A DNA stretch of 55,965 bases, from the NCBI GenBank assembly GCA_018263295.1, contig JADFCZ010000027.1, positions 1 through 55,965 of the forward strand, written 5' to 3'. The DNA comes from Conexibacter sp. (GTDB lineage: Bacteria; Actinomycetota; Thermoleophilia; Solirubrobacterales; 70-9). A program made the position numbers and the translations under genes. The notes beneath the pieces were generated by a model. The model was not told the DNA's origin. It did no database searches and worked only from the letters and a program-made list of their open reading frames with translations. Below are positions 26,242 through 34,078 of the stretch, piece after piece (position 1 is the first letter of the stretch; the number at the start of each line of letters is the position of its first letter).

Positions 26242-27084
26242 ATGCGATTCGCGAAGTGGCAGGCGCTCGGCAACGACTACATCGTGCTCGAGGCCGACGA
26301 CGTCCCGTTCGAGCTGACCCCGCAGCGGATCCGGGCGATCTGCGCTCCGCACACCGGGATGCACTCCGACGGGATCCTGCTGCTCGCACGGCCGGCCGAG
26401 CCCGCCGCGCACGTCGCCGACCTGCGGATCTTCAACCCCGACGGCTCCGAGGCCGAGCTGTCGGGCAACGGCGTCCGCGAAGCGGTCCTCTACCTGCGCG
26501 CCGCCGGCTGGACCGACCTCGACCAATTCGCGATCATGACCGCCGCCGGGGAGGTGTCGCCGACCCTGACCGGTCCCGGCTCGGCGCGGGTGGCGATGGG
26601 CCGGGCGGCGACTGCGTCGGCCGACTTCCCGGGCGGGCCGGCCGACGGCGTCGGCACGATCGACGTCGGCGGCATCGAGCGCGAGTTCCAGCACGTCTCG
26701 ATCGGCAACCCGCAGTGCGCGATCGAGGTCCGCGAGGGGCTCGAGGACCTCGACCTGCCCGCCATCGGGCCGGCGATCGAGGGTGCGGCCGTCTTTCCGA
26801 ACCGCACCAACGTCAGCTTCTGGTCGGCGGACGGCTCGCGTGTGCGGGCGCGGATCTTCGAGCGCGGCGTGGGGGAGACCCTGTCGTCGGGCACCGGTGC
26901 GACCGGCGCCGCCATCGCCGCGCATCTGCGCGGGACGCCGAGCCCGATCACGGTCGTCCTCGACGGCGGCGAGCTCGTCGTCGAGATCGGCGAGGGGCTC
27001 GAGATCGACCTGACGGGCACCGCGGAGCCGGTCTTCGCCGGCACGTTCGCGGGGGGCTTCGTCGACCGCCTCGCCGGCCTCTAG
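26242..27084 (+). CDS. dapF: Diaminopimelate epimerase with Ser/Ser in place of the catalytic Cys pair
   Basis: 280 residues, full length, both halves of the pseudo-symmetric fold present. Converts LL- to meso-diaminopimelate. Fold signatures are intact: KWQALGNDYIVLE, FNPDGSEAEL.GNGVRE, IGNPQCAIEV, FPNRTNVSF, ARIFERGVGET and GTGATGAA. However, the two cysteines that act as acid and base in known enzymes are serines: Ser74 (usual CGNG) and Ser216 (usual ACGTGA). Both are clear TCG codons. A lineage-specific active variant, a changed substrate, or reduced activity are all possible. The ATG at 26242 matches the family start. Divergent from clpP; tail to tail with the dehydrogenase gene. Confidence 0.88.
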   Translation: MRFAKWQALGNDYIVLEADDVPFELTPQRIRAICAPHTGMHSDGILLLARPAEPAAHVADLRIFNPDGSEAELSGNGVREAVLYLRAAGWTDLDQFAIMTAAGEVSPTLTGPGSARVAMGRAATASADFPGGPADGVGTIDVGGIEREFQHVSIGNPQCAIEVREGLEDLDLPAIGPAIEGAAVFPNRTNVSFWSADGSRVRARIFERGVGETLSSGTGATGAAIAAHLRGTPSPITVVLDGGELVVEIGEGLEIDLTGTAEPVFAGTFAGGFVDRLAGL

Positions 27085-28050
27085 CTAGACCGCCGCGACC
27101 GCGTCCAGGGGTCCGAACCCGACCCCGGTGAGCTCCTCGGAGACCTCCCAGAGCCGGCGGGCGGCCCCGGCGTCGGCTGCGCGGCCGGTCCTGCCGACCA
27201 GCGCCGGATGGCTCCCTCGCATCTCCTGGAGGCCGTCGGGCCCGTAGAAGTCGTCGCCGGCGACCCCGGGCGCCGTGGCCGCGTACAGAGCCGGGACGGC
27301 CCCGGCGGCGTCGCTCTGAGCGAAGACGACGTTCCCGGCCCACATCAGCGGCTTCAGCAGCGCGCCGACGGTGCCGAGCCCGAGCCCCGCAGTCTGGAGG
27401 TTCGTCGCGGCGTATCCCGGGTGGGCCGCAGCGGCGATGAGGCCGGTTCCGGCCGCCTCCGCCCGCCGCGCCAGCTCGAGCGTGAACAGGAGGTTCGCCA
27501 GCTTCGACTGCCCGTAAGCGGGCCAGCGCGAGTAGCCGTGCTCGGAGTTGAGGTCGTCGAAGTTCATCCGGCCGATCCGGTGCGCCGTGCTGCTCAGGTT
27601 GACGACCCGGGGCGCGTCGGCGGCGAGGAGCCGCTCGATCAGCCGCCCGGTCAGGGCGAAATGCCCCAGGTGGTTGGTCCCGAACTGGAGCTCGAACCCG
27701 TCGGCGGTCTCGCGGCGCGGGGGCGCCATCACACCTGCGTTGTTGACGAGCACGTCCAGCGGCTCGGGGCGGGCCGCCACCGTCTCGGCGGCAGCCGCGA
27801 CCGAACTCAGGTCCGCGAGGTCGAGGGGGACGAAAACCAGGTCCGGGTCCCGCACCTCGGCGCCGATCCGCTCCATGGCCCGCTCGGCGCGCTCGCGGCT
27901 CCGGCAGCCCATGAGAACCGTCGCCCCGGCGCGGGCCAGCTCCTTCGCGGCCTGCAGCCCGAGGCCGCTGTTGGCCCCGGTGACCATGACCGTCCTCCCG
28001 CCCTGGTCGGGGATGTCATCCGTGGTCCAGCCTGCCGCCGTCGTGCTCAT
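27085..28050 (-). CDS. Short-chain dehydrogenase/reductase
   Basis: 321 residues from ATG 28050, with AGGAG 5 bases upstream. Classical SDR features: cofactor loop TGANSGLG (about 24-31), NNAG (about 111), catalytic Ser in VVNLSSTAHR, and the Tyr-x-x-x-Lys pair in RWPAYGQSKLANLL. The GRTVMVTGANSGLG start and long C-terminus resemble retinol-dehydrogenase-like oxidoreductases. The Arg in GCRSRERAE suggests NADP use. Substrate unknown. Its stop abuts the dapF stop (CTAGCTAG), and it is divergent from dapL. Confidence 0.85.
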   Translation of the reverse strand: MSTTAAGWTTDDIPDQGGRTVMVTGANSGLGLQAAKELARAGATVLMGCRSRERAERAMERIGAEVRDPDLVFVPLDLADLSSVAAAAETVAARPEPLDVLVNNAGVMAPPRRETADGFELQFGTNHLGHFALTGRLIERLLAADAPRVVNLSSTAHRIGRMNFDDLNSEHGYSRWPAYGQSKLANLLFTLELARRAEAAGTGLIAAAAHPGYAATNLQTAGLGLGTVGALLKPLMWAGNVVFAQSDAAGAVPALYAATAPGVAGDDFYGPDGLQEMRGSHPALVGRTGRAADAGAARRLWEVSEELTGVGFGPLDAVAAV

Positions 28051-28084
28051 CGGGTCTCCTGCCGTTTCGGGTCGCGGGCACGCA

Positions 28085-28098
28085 AGCCTAGATAGCCT
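28085..28098. promoter_or_regulatory. Back-to-back -10 elements between the SDR and dapL
   Basis: TAGGCT (minus, 28085-28090) and TAGCCT (plus, 28093-28098) lie two bases apart. Each would give a leader of about 30-35 bases carrying the ribosome site of its gene. Confidence 0.4.
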
Positions 28099-28140
28099 GA
28101 TGCTCCGACCCGCACGCCGACCGAAAGGACTGCCGGAACC

Positions 28141-29310
28141 TTGGCCCTGACCGACCCCTCCAAGCGCCTCGAGGCGATCCCTCCCTACATGTTCGCGGAG
28201 CTCGAGCGCAAGGTCGCCGACAAGCGGGATGCCGGCATCGACGTGATCAGCCTCGGAATCGGCGATCCCGACATGCCGACCTACGATCACGTCGTCGCGG
28301 CGATGCAAGGGGCGGTCGCCGAGAACGGCAACCAGAAGTACCCCTCGAACCGGGGCCGGGCGGAGTTCCGCGAGGCGTTCGCCGCCTTCTACGGCCGTCG
28401 CTTCGGCGTCGAGATCGACCCGGAGACCGAGGTGATCCCTGCGATCGGCGCCAAGGAGTGCATCTACAACCTCTGCTTCGCCTTCCTCGACCCCGGCGAC
28501 GTCGCACTCGCGTCGGATCCGGGCTACCCGGTCTACACGGGCGGTCCGGTTCTCGCCGGTGCCGACGTCGAGGTGCTGCCGCTGGTTCCCGAGCTCGGAT
28601 TCGCCCCAGACCTCGATGCGATCGGTCCCGATGCGCTCCGCCGCGCACGCCTGCTCTTCCTCAACTACCCGAACAACCCGACCGGCGCGATCGCCCCGGA
28701 CGGCCTGTTCGAGCGGGTCGTCGAGCTCGCCCGCGAGCACGAGATCCTCATCGTCCATGACAACGCCTACTCGGAGACGACCTACGACGGCTACGTCGCC
28801 CCGAGCTTCCTCCAGACACCCGGCGCTAAGGAGGTCGGCGTCGAGGTCTTCAGCCTCTCCAAGGGCTACAACATGACCGGCTGGCGCTGCGCGGCGATCC
28901 TCGGCAACGCCGATGCGATCCAGACCTACTGGCGCCTGAAGACGAACGTCGACTCCGGGCTGTTCGAGGCGGTCCAGCTCGCCGGCGCCGCCGCTCTCGA
29001 GGGCCCCTCGGAGCCGCTCGCGGAGATGAACGCGATCTACACGCGCCGGCGTGACCTCGTCGTCGACGCCCTGCGCGAGATCGGCGTCGAAGTCGCCTCG
29101 CCGAAGGGGACGATCTACGTCTGGGCGCCGGTGCCCGACGGCCACACCTCGACCTCGTTCTGCGAGCACGTCCTCGAGCAGGCGGCCGTCGTCATCTCGC
29201 CGGGCTCGATGTACGGCCCGAGCGGCGAGGGGTTCTTCCGGATCTCGCTGACGACCCCCGACGAGCGCCTGACCGAGGCCGTCGAGCGCTTGCGCGAACA
29301 TCTGAGCTGA
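28141..29310 (+). CDS. dapL: LL-diaminopimelate aminotransferase
   Basis: 389 residues from a TTG start with AAAGGA 11 bases upstream. PLP class I/II aminotransferase; Lys241 in FSLSKGYNMTGWR binds the cofactor. The motifs GIGDPDMPT, PAIGAKECIYNL, DPGYPVYTGG, FLNYPNNPTGA, HDNAYSETTYDGY and APSFLQTPGAKEVGVE match LL-DAP aminotransferase more closely than aspartate aminotransferase. DapL converts tetrahydrodipicolinate directly to LL-diaminopimelate, bypassing the succinylase or acetylase steps. No dapC, dapD or dapE is seen here, and dapF lies upstream. An aspartate or alanine aminotransferase role cannot be excluded. Confidence 0.8.
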   Translation: MALTDPSKRLEAIPPYMFAELERKVADKRDAGIDVISLGIGDPDMPTYDHVVAAMQGAVAENGNQKYPSNRGRAEFREAFAAFYGRRFGVEIDPETEVIPAIGAKECIYNLCFAFLDPGDVALASDPGYPVYTGGPVLAGADVEVLPLVPELGFAPDLDAIGPDALRRARLLFLNYPNNPTGAIAPDGLFERVVELAREHEILIVHDNAYSETTYDGYVAPSFLQTPGAKEVGVEVFSLSKGYNMTGWRCAAILGNADAIQTYWRLKTNVDSGLFEAVQLAGAAALEGPSEPLAEMNAIYTRRRDLVVDALREIGVEVASPKGTIYVWAPVPDGHTSTSFCEHVLEQAAVVISPGSMYGPSGEGFFRISLTTPDERLTEAVERLREHLS

Positions 29311-29315
29311 TCACG

Positions 29316-30656
29316 ATGCCGTCGCCACCGGTCAAGTACGTTCGCAGCGAGGACGGCCGGTACATCGCCTACCGGACGATGGGCAGCGGCGATCAGGACT
29401 ACATGATCGTCCTGCCGAGCCTCGGGACGATCGAGATGCTCACGGTGCCGCCGGCGAAGCGCTTGATGCGCGGCTACACCGATCACTCGCGGCTGATCTC
29501 TTTCGATCGCCGCGGCGCGGGGCTCTCCGACCCGGTCGAGGTGCCGGCGACGCTCGAGGAGCAGATGGCCGACGTCACGGCCGTCCTCGACGCGTGCAGC
29601 AGCGAGCGGGTCGTGCTCGAGGCGCAGGCCGAGGCCGCGATGCTCGCCGTCGTCTACGCGGCGACGCACCCGGAGCGGGTCAGCCACTTGATCCTGATGC
29701 ACCCGATGGCCCGGATGACCGCGGCTCCCGGCTACGAGTGGGCCTGGGCCGACGAGGAGACGCGCGAGCGCGATTTCGTCAGGCCGATGCTGGCTCGCTG
29801 GGGGACCGGGGAGAACGGGGTCGACGCGTCGCCGATCATGGCCGCCACCGATCCGAACTTCAAGGAGTGGTGGGGGCGATGGGAGCGGCTCTCCTCATCG
29901 CCGGGGACGATGGAGAAGCGGATGCATCTGATCGCGCGCATGGACGTCCGCGAGATCCTCCCCAGGGTCCAGGCGCCGTCGCTGATCCTCGACCGCCCGG
30001 CCGCGCTCGCCATGGACTCCCGTCACGCCCGGTACTTCGCCGAGTACATCCCCGGCGCCGATCTCGTCGAGTTGCCCGGACGCGACGCGATCTCCTTCGG
30101 CGACGGGTTCGAGGCCTACCTCGAGGCGATCGAGCGCTTCGTCACCGGCGCCGTCGTCAACCGCCGCGAGGAGCGGGCCCTGGCGACGGTCCTGTTCACC
30201 GACATCTGCGGCTCGACCGAGATCGCGGCGGAACGCGGCGACCGCGATTGGCGCAACCTGCTCGAGAATCACGACCGGATCACCCGCGAGCTCGTCGGTG
30301 CCTACGGCGGCGTCGCTGTCAAGAGCACCGGTGACGGTTTCCTCGCGACGTTCGACGGACCCGCCCGGGCGGTCCGCTGCGCGGCCGAGCTCGGCGAACG
30401 CGTCGAGGGACTGGGCATCAAGCTCCGTGCCGGCCTCCACACCGGCGAGGTCGAGATGATCGGCGCCGACGTGGGCGGCATGGCGGTCCACATCGGCGCC
30501 AGGATCGGCGCCCTCGGCGGGCCCGGCGAGGTCCTCGCCTCCTCGACGGTCAAGGACCTCGTCGTCGGCTCCGGGATCGAGTTCGCCGACCGCGGCTCCC
30601 ACTCCCTGAAGGGCGTCCCCGGTGAGTGGAAGCTCTTCGCCGTCGACTCGGTCTGA
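29316..30656 (+). CDS. Alpha/beta-hydrolase-like domain fused to a class III nucleotidyl cyclase
   Basis: 446 residues. Residues 1-275 form an alpha/beta-hydrolase-like domain (YIAYRTMGSGDQDYMIVLPS, FDRRGAGLSD, YAATHPERVSHLIL). The nucleophile elbow reads Glu102-Ala-Gln104-Ala-Glu106 instead of Gly-x-Ser-x-Gly, so the hydrolase is probably inactive and may sense a ligand. Residues 285-446 are a class III cyclase with metal ligands Asp296 (FTDICGST) and Asp340 (KSTGDGF), Lys336, and Arg396 in VHIGARI, where the usual transition-state Asn is His392. cAMP is the likely product, but specificity is unproven. It begins 5 bases after dapL and may be co-transcribed. Confidence 0.85.
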   Translation: MPSPPVKYVRSEDGRYIAYRTMGSGDQDYMIVLPSLGTIEMLTVPPAKRLMRGYTDHSRLISFDRRGAGLSDPVEVPATLEEQMADVTAVLDACSSERVVLEAQAEAAMLAVVYAATHPERVSHLILMHPMARMTAAPGYEWAWADEETRERDFVRPMLARWGTGENGVDASPIMAATDPNFKEWWGRWERLSSSPGTMEKRMHLIARMDVREILPRVQAPSLILDRPAALAMDSRHARYFAEYIPGADLVELPGRDAISFGDGFEAYLEAIERFVTGAVVNRREERALATVLFTDICGSTEIAAERGDRDWRNLLENHDRITRELVGAYGGVAVKSTGDGFLATFDGPARAVRCAAELGERVEGLGIKLRAGLHTGEVEMIGADVGGMAVHIGARIGALGGPGEVLASSTVKDLVVGSGIEFADRGSHSLKGVPGEWKLFAVDSV

Positions 30657-30671
30657 GCACCGAGCCGGCGC

Positions 30672-31469
30672 TCAGTCGCTGATGAAGTAGAAGGGGTTGG
30701 GGAGCTTGTAGGCCTTGTCGGCGTGGCCGCCCTTGAGGTCGCTGTCCTGATCGCCGACGTTGAGGACGATCCGGTAGCCGGCGTCCTCGATCTCCGCTCT
30801 CGCCCCCGACTTGTAGTCGAGCGTCCCGCCGGCGTCGGCGGGCTTCAGCACGAGCTCCTTCCAGCCCGAGTAGCCCGCCGCGGTCAGGTTCGCCTCGGTC
30901 CGGTCGCGGATGATGTCGGCGTCCGGCCGGCCGGTGATGAAGAAGACGGCGACGTTCTGATCGCGCGCGTCGTCGAAGAGCTCGAGCGTCGGGTCGATCG
31001 CGGGCGAGGTGGCCGCGAACAGTGCCGTGGCGAGCGCGGCACCGGCTCCCGTGAAGTTCGTCGCGACCAGCTCCGAGTAGTTCGAGAGCGACGTCTCGTC
31101 GATGTCGAGGACAAGGGCCAGCTTCGGCTTCTTGCACTTCGCCGCACCGTTGCGGTTGCAGCGCTGCTTCGCCTGCTTGCGGATCTTCGCCACACGCCGG
31201 TCGAGGTAGGCCTGCGCCTTGGTGCCGACCTTCTCGAGGTCCGACTCGTAGTGCCCGGAGTCGTGGTACTGCTTGAGCGGCGCGACCACGTCGCCGGCGC
31301 CGACCGTCCCGTGCATGCCGACCCGGGGCAGCCCGATCCCGGTGGGGCGGATCGTCGCGATCTTCGTCTCCCCGGATCCGCTGGAGCCGCCGGCGAGGGC
31401 GAACCCGGTCCCGATGAGCCCGACCGCGACCAGGGCGAGCAGGACGTACTCGATCGTTCTTCTTCTCAT
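30672..31469 (-). CDS. Secreted or membrane-anchored HAD acid phosphatase (class B/IIIB type)
   Basis: 265 residues from ATG 31469, which has GGAGG about 10 bases upstream. An N-terminal hydrophobic segment (8-27) acts as signal or anchor. HAD motif I is Asp122-Ile-Asp124-Glu-Thr (LVLDIDETSLSNY), motif II is FFITGRP, and the later NVGDQDSDL supplies the motif IV acidic pair. This pattern belongs to the plant-type and lipoprotein e(P4)-like acid phosphatases of subfamily IIIB. It should act outside the membrane on phosphomonoesters. Two cysteines (Cys104, Cys112) could form a disulfide. It is divergent from hflX. Confidence 0.82.
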   Translation of the reverse strand: MRRRTIEYVLLALVAVGLIGTGFALAGGSSGSGETKIATIRPTGIGLPRVGMHGTVGAGDVVAPLKQYHDSGHYESDLEKVGTKAQAYLDRRVAKIRKQAKQRCNRNGAAKCKKPKLALVLDIDETSLSNYSELVATNFTGAGAALATALFAATSPAIDPTLELFDDARDQNVAVFFITGRPDADIIRDRTEANLTAAGYSGWKELVLKPADAGGTLDYKSGARAEIEDAGYRIVLNVGDQDSDLKGGHADKAYKLPNPFYFISD

Positions 31470-31544
31470 CGGTTCGGCTCCTCCGGTCGGATCGTGGGCG
31501 GCTGCCAGGGTCCGGGACCCTATCCGGAACGACGGCACTGCTCC

Positions 31545-31550
31545 TACACT
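31545..31550 (+). promoter_or_regulatory. -10 element TACACT for leaderless hflX
   Basis: TACACT ends 7 bases before the GTG at 31558 and supports that start. Confidence 0.5.
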
Positions 31551-31557
31551 TGGCCCC

Positions 31558-32901
31558 GTGACCCCAGGAGACGACACCGAGACGGCGAGGGAGCGCCGCA
31601 GCGGTACCGGCGCCGGCGTCCGCAACCCGCGGGCGCGTCAGCGCGCGGTCGCGATCGGGGTCGTTCGCGGCACCCCGGGCGAGGACGTCGAGCTCGACGA
31701 GCTCAGCGAGCTGCTCAGGACCGCGGGCGTCGCGACCGAGAGCCGGATGGTCCAGCAGCGGGCCGAGCCCGATCCCGACCGGTACTTCGGTCGCGGCAAG
31801 CTCGACGAGCTCAAGGTCGAGATCAAGCGGTCCGGGGCGAACCTGGTCGCCTGCGACGACGAGCTCGCGCCGCGCCAGGAGCGGAACCTGGAGGGCGCCC
31901 TGGGGGTCCCGGTGATCGACCGCACCGCCGTGATCCTCGACATCTTCGCCGACCACGCTCACAGCGCCGCCGGCAAGCTCCAGGTCGAGCTCGCGCAGCT
32001 CGAGTACAACCTCGCCCGCATGCGGGGCCTGTGGACCCACCTCGAGCGCCTCGGAGCCGGCCGCATGGACGGCGGCATCGGTACCAGGGGCCCCGGCGAG
32101 TCGCAGATCGAGACCGACCGCCGCCTCGCCCGCGATCGGATCTCGGCGCTGCGCCGCGAGCTCCGCCACGTCGAGCGCAGCCGCGAGACGATGCGCGCCG
32201 AGCGCGAGCGCTCGGCGATCCCGACCGTCGCTCTCGCCGGCTACACCAACGCCGGCAAGTCGACCCTGCTGAACGCGATCACGGGCGCCGGCGTCGGGGT
32301 CGGAGACCGGCTCTTCCACACCCTCGACCCGACCACGCGCTCGTTCGAGCACGGCGGCCGCCGGTATCTGCTGACCGACACGGTCGGCTTCATCCGCAAG
32401 CTTCCCCATCAGCTCGTCGACGCGTTCAAGGCGACGCTGGAGGAGACGACCCTCGCCGACCTGATCGTCCACGTCGTCGACGGCTCCGAGCCGCCCGCCG
32501 CGCGGGAAGCGGCGATGCGAGCGGTCGACTCGGTCCTGGAGGAAATCGGCGCCGGCGAAACGCCGAGGATCCTGGCCTACAACAAGCTCGACCTGCTCGA
32601 CCCCGAGGGGCGCCGGGATCTGCTCGTCGGCGAGCGCCACGCGGTCGGCGTCTCCGCCGCGACCGGCGAGGGCATCGAGGGGCTGCTCGATGCGATCGAG
32701 GCCGCCTTCGCCGCGACGCTGGAGCCGGTCGAGCTGCTGATCCCCTACGACGAGGGCGCGATCCTGAACGAGCTCCACGAGGTCGCGGGCGAGGTCGAGC
32801 GCGAGGACCGCGAGGACGGGGTCCTCGTCCGCGCCCGCGTCCCGCGGGACCTCTCCCATCGCTTCAGCGCCTACTCGGTCGGCGGCAGGTCGGCGGCCTG
32901 A
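31558..32901 (+). CDS. hflX: Ribosome-associated GTPase HflX
   Basis: 447 residues from GTG 31558. N-terminal HflX domain (about 25-190; ELSELLRTAGV, PDRYFGRGKLDEL, DELAPRQERNLE, VIDRTAVILDIFADHAHS) followed by a basic helical linker and the G domain: G1 GYTNAGKST, G3 DTVGFIRKLPH, G4 NKLD. HflX binds the 50S subunit and rescues stalled or hibernating ribosomes. The C-terminal domain is present. dut begins 5 bases after its stop, on the same strand. Confidence 0.94.
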   Translation: MTPGDDTETARERRSGTGAGVRNPRARQRAVAIGVVRGTPGEDVELDELSELLRTAGVATESRMVQQRAEPDPDRYFGRGKLDELKVEIKRSGANLVACDDELAPRQERNLEGALGVPVIDRTAVILDIFADHAHSAAGKLQVELAQLEYNLARMRGLWTHLERLGAGRMDGGIGTRGPGESQIETDRRLARDRISALRRELRHVERSRETMRAERERSAIPTVALAGYTNAGKSTLLNAITGAGVGVGDRLFHTLDPTTRSFEHGGRRYLLTDTVGFIRKLPHQLVDAFKATLEETTLADLIVHVVDGSEPPAAREAAMRAVDSVLEEIGAGETPRILAYNKLDLLDPEGRRDLLVGERHAVGVSAATGEGIEGLLDAIEAAFAATLEPVELLIPYDEGAILNELHEVAGEVEREDREDGVLVRARVPRDLSHRFSAYSVGGRSAA

Positions 32902-32906
32902 TCGCC

Positions 32907-33341
32907 GTGGAGCTCAAGGTCCGCCTGCTTGAGCCGGGGGCCGTGCTGCCGACCCGCGCCAACGACGGCGATGCCGGGCTCGACCTCCGCGCCGCCGAGC
33001 CGGCGCTGCTCGGACCGGGGGAGAGGGCGTCGATCGGGACCGGGATCGCGGTCGAGATCCCGGCGGGACACGCCGGCCTCGTGCTGCCGCGCTCGGGGCT
33101 GGCGCTCCGGCACGGGATCTCGATGGTCAATGCGCCGGGACTGATCGACGCCGGCTACCGCGGCGAGCTCCGGGTGCTGCTGCTCAACACCGACCGCGAG
33201 GCGGAGTTCGAGATCGAGTCCGGCGCCCGGATCGCCCAGCTGCTGATCACGCCGTTCGCCGCGCTCGTGCCGGTCGAGGTCGCCGAGCTGGCCGCGAGCG
33301 AGCGCGGCGAGCGCGGCTTCGGGTCCAGCGGCGTCGGCTAG
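32907..33341 (+). CDS. dut: Deoxyuridine 5'-triphosphate nucleotidohydrolase
   Basis: 144 residues from GTG 32907. Trimeric dUTPase; all five motifs are visible: DAGLDLRA, PRSGLAL, DAGYRGEL, RIAQLLI and the C-terminal Phe arm RGERGFGSSG. It removes dUTP and supplies dUMP. It follows hflX by 5 bases. Its TAG stop shares a CTAG with the stop of gatD on the other strand. Confidence 0.95.
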   Translation: MELKVRLLEPGAVLPTRANDGDAGLDLRAAEPALLGPGERASIGTGIAVEIPAGHAGLVLPRSGLALRHGISMVNAPGLIDAGYRGELRVLLLNTDREAEFEIESGARIAQLLITPFAALVPVEVAELAASERGERGFGSSGVG

Positions 33342-34078
33342 CCGCGCTCGGCCGCCCGCTCGGCGTCGGCGTGGGCGGCGTCCTCGAGCCGGTCGTCGAG
33401 CGGCTCGAGTTCCGGCCTGGCGCCCTCGCGGTGCTCGAGGGCCCGGGCGATCAGCTCGTCCGCGAGCCAGGCGTTCTTGGGCAGCAGCGGGCCGTGGAGA
33501 TAGGTGCCGATCAGGTTCCCGCGGACGATCCCCTCGAGACCGTCGCGGCCGTTGTTGCCGTGACCGTGCAGCACCCGCCCGAGCGCCTCGCCGCCGGAAT
33601 CGACGTAGGTCCGGCCGCCGTGGTTCTCGAAGCCCGCGAGCACGCGCGGCCCACTCCCGACATCGACCTCGATCGAAACGTTCCCGATCAGCCGTGGGCC
33701 GGGCTCGCGGACCGTGTGCAGCGCGGCCACCCCGAGACCCTCGATGCGCTCCTCGCCGAGCTCGTAGGAGGAACCGAGCAGCTGGTAGCCGCCGCAGACG
33801 GCGAGGCCCGCGACCCCGCCGGCGATCGCGGCCTTGATCGCGTCGCGCTTCGTCGCGACGAGGTCGGCCGCGACCATCCGCTGATCGCGGTCCTGGCCGC
33901 CGCCGATGTAGATCAGATCGTGGGCCTCGGGGTCGAACTCCTCGCCGATCCCGGCCGCCGCGTACGAGAAGCCGATGCCCCGCCACTCGCAGCGGTGCTG
34001 GAGGAAGAGGACGTTGCCGCGGTCGGCGTAGATGTTCATCTGGTCGGGGTAGAGCGCCAGCAGCCGCAGCTCAGACAT
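33338..34078 (-). CDS. gatD: Lipid II isoglutaminyl synthase, glutaminase subunit GatD
   Basis: 246 residues. Type 1 glutamine amidotransferase of the CobB/CobQ-like group, with nucleophile Cys95 in LAVCGGYQLLG and His195 in IGTYLHGPLLPKN, close to the positions known for GatD of Staphylococcus. It supplies ammonia to MurT for amidation of the D-Glu of lipid II. IYIGGGQDRDQ and FENHGGRTYV are also typical. The last 25 residues are a charged tail. Its start overlaps the end of a methyltransferase gene by 8 bases; murT lies one gene further upstream, so the MurT/GatD pair is split. Confidence 0.9.
   Translation of the reverse strand: MSELRLLALYPDQMNIYADRGNVLFLQHRCEWRGIGFSYAAAGIGEEFDPEAHDLIYIGGGQDRDQRMVAADLVATKRDAIKAAIAGGVAGLAVCGGYQLLGSSYELGEERIEGLGVAALHTVREPGPRLIGNVSIEVDVGSGPRVLAGFENHGGRTYVDSGGEALGRVLHGHGNNGRDGLEGIVRGNLIGTYLHGPLLPKNAWLADELIARALEHREGARPELEPLDDRLEDAAHADAERAAERG

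Noticed and set aside
31470-31625. N-terminal extension of the acid phosphatase to ATG 31625
   Set aside because: It would precede the hydrophobic signal and overlap the hflX start; ATG 31469 has GGAGG upstream.
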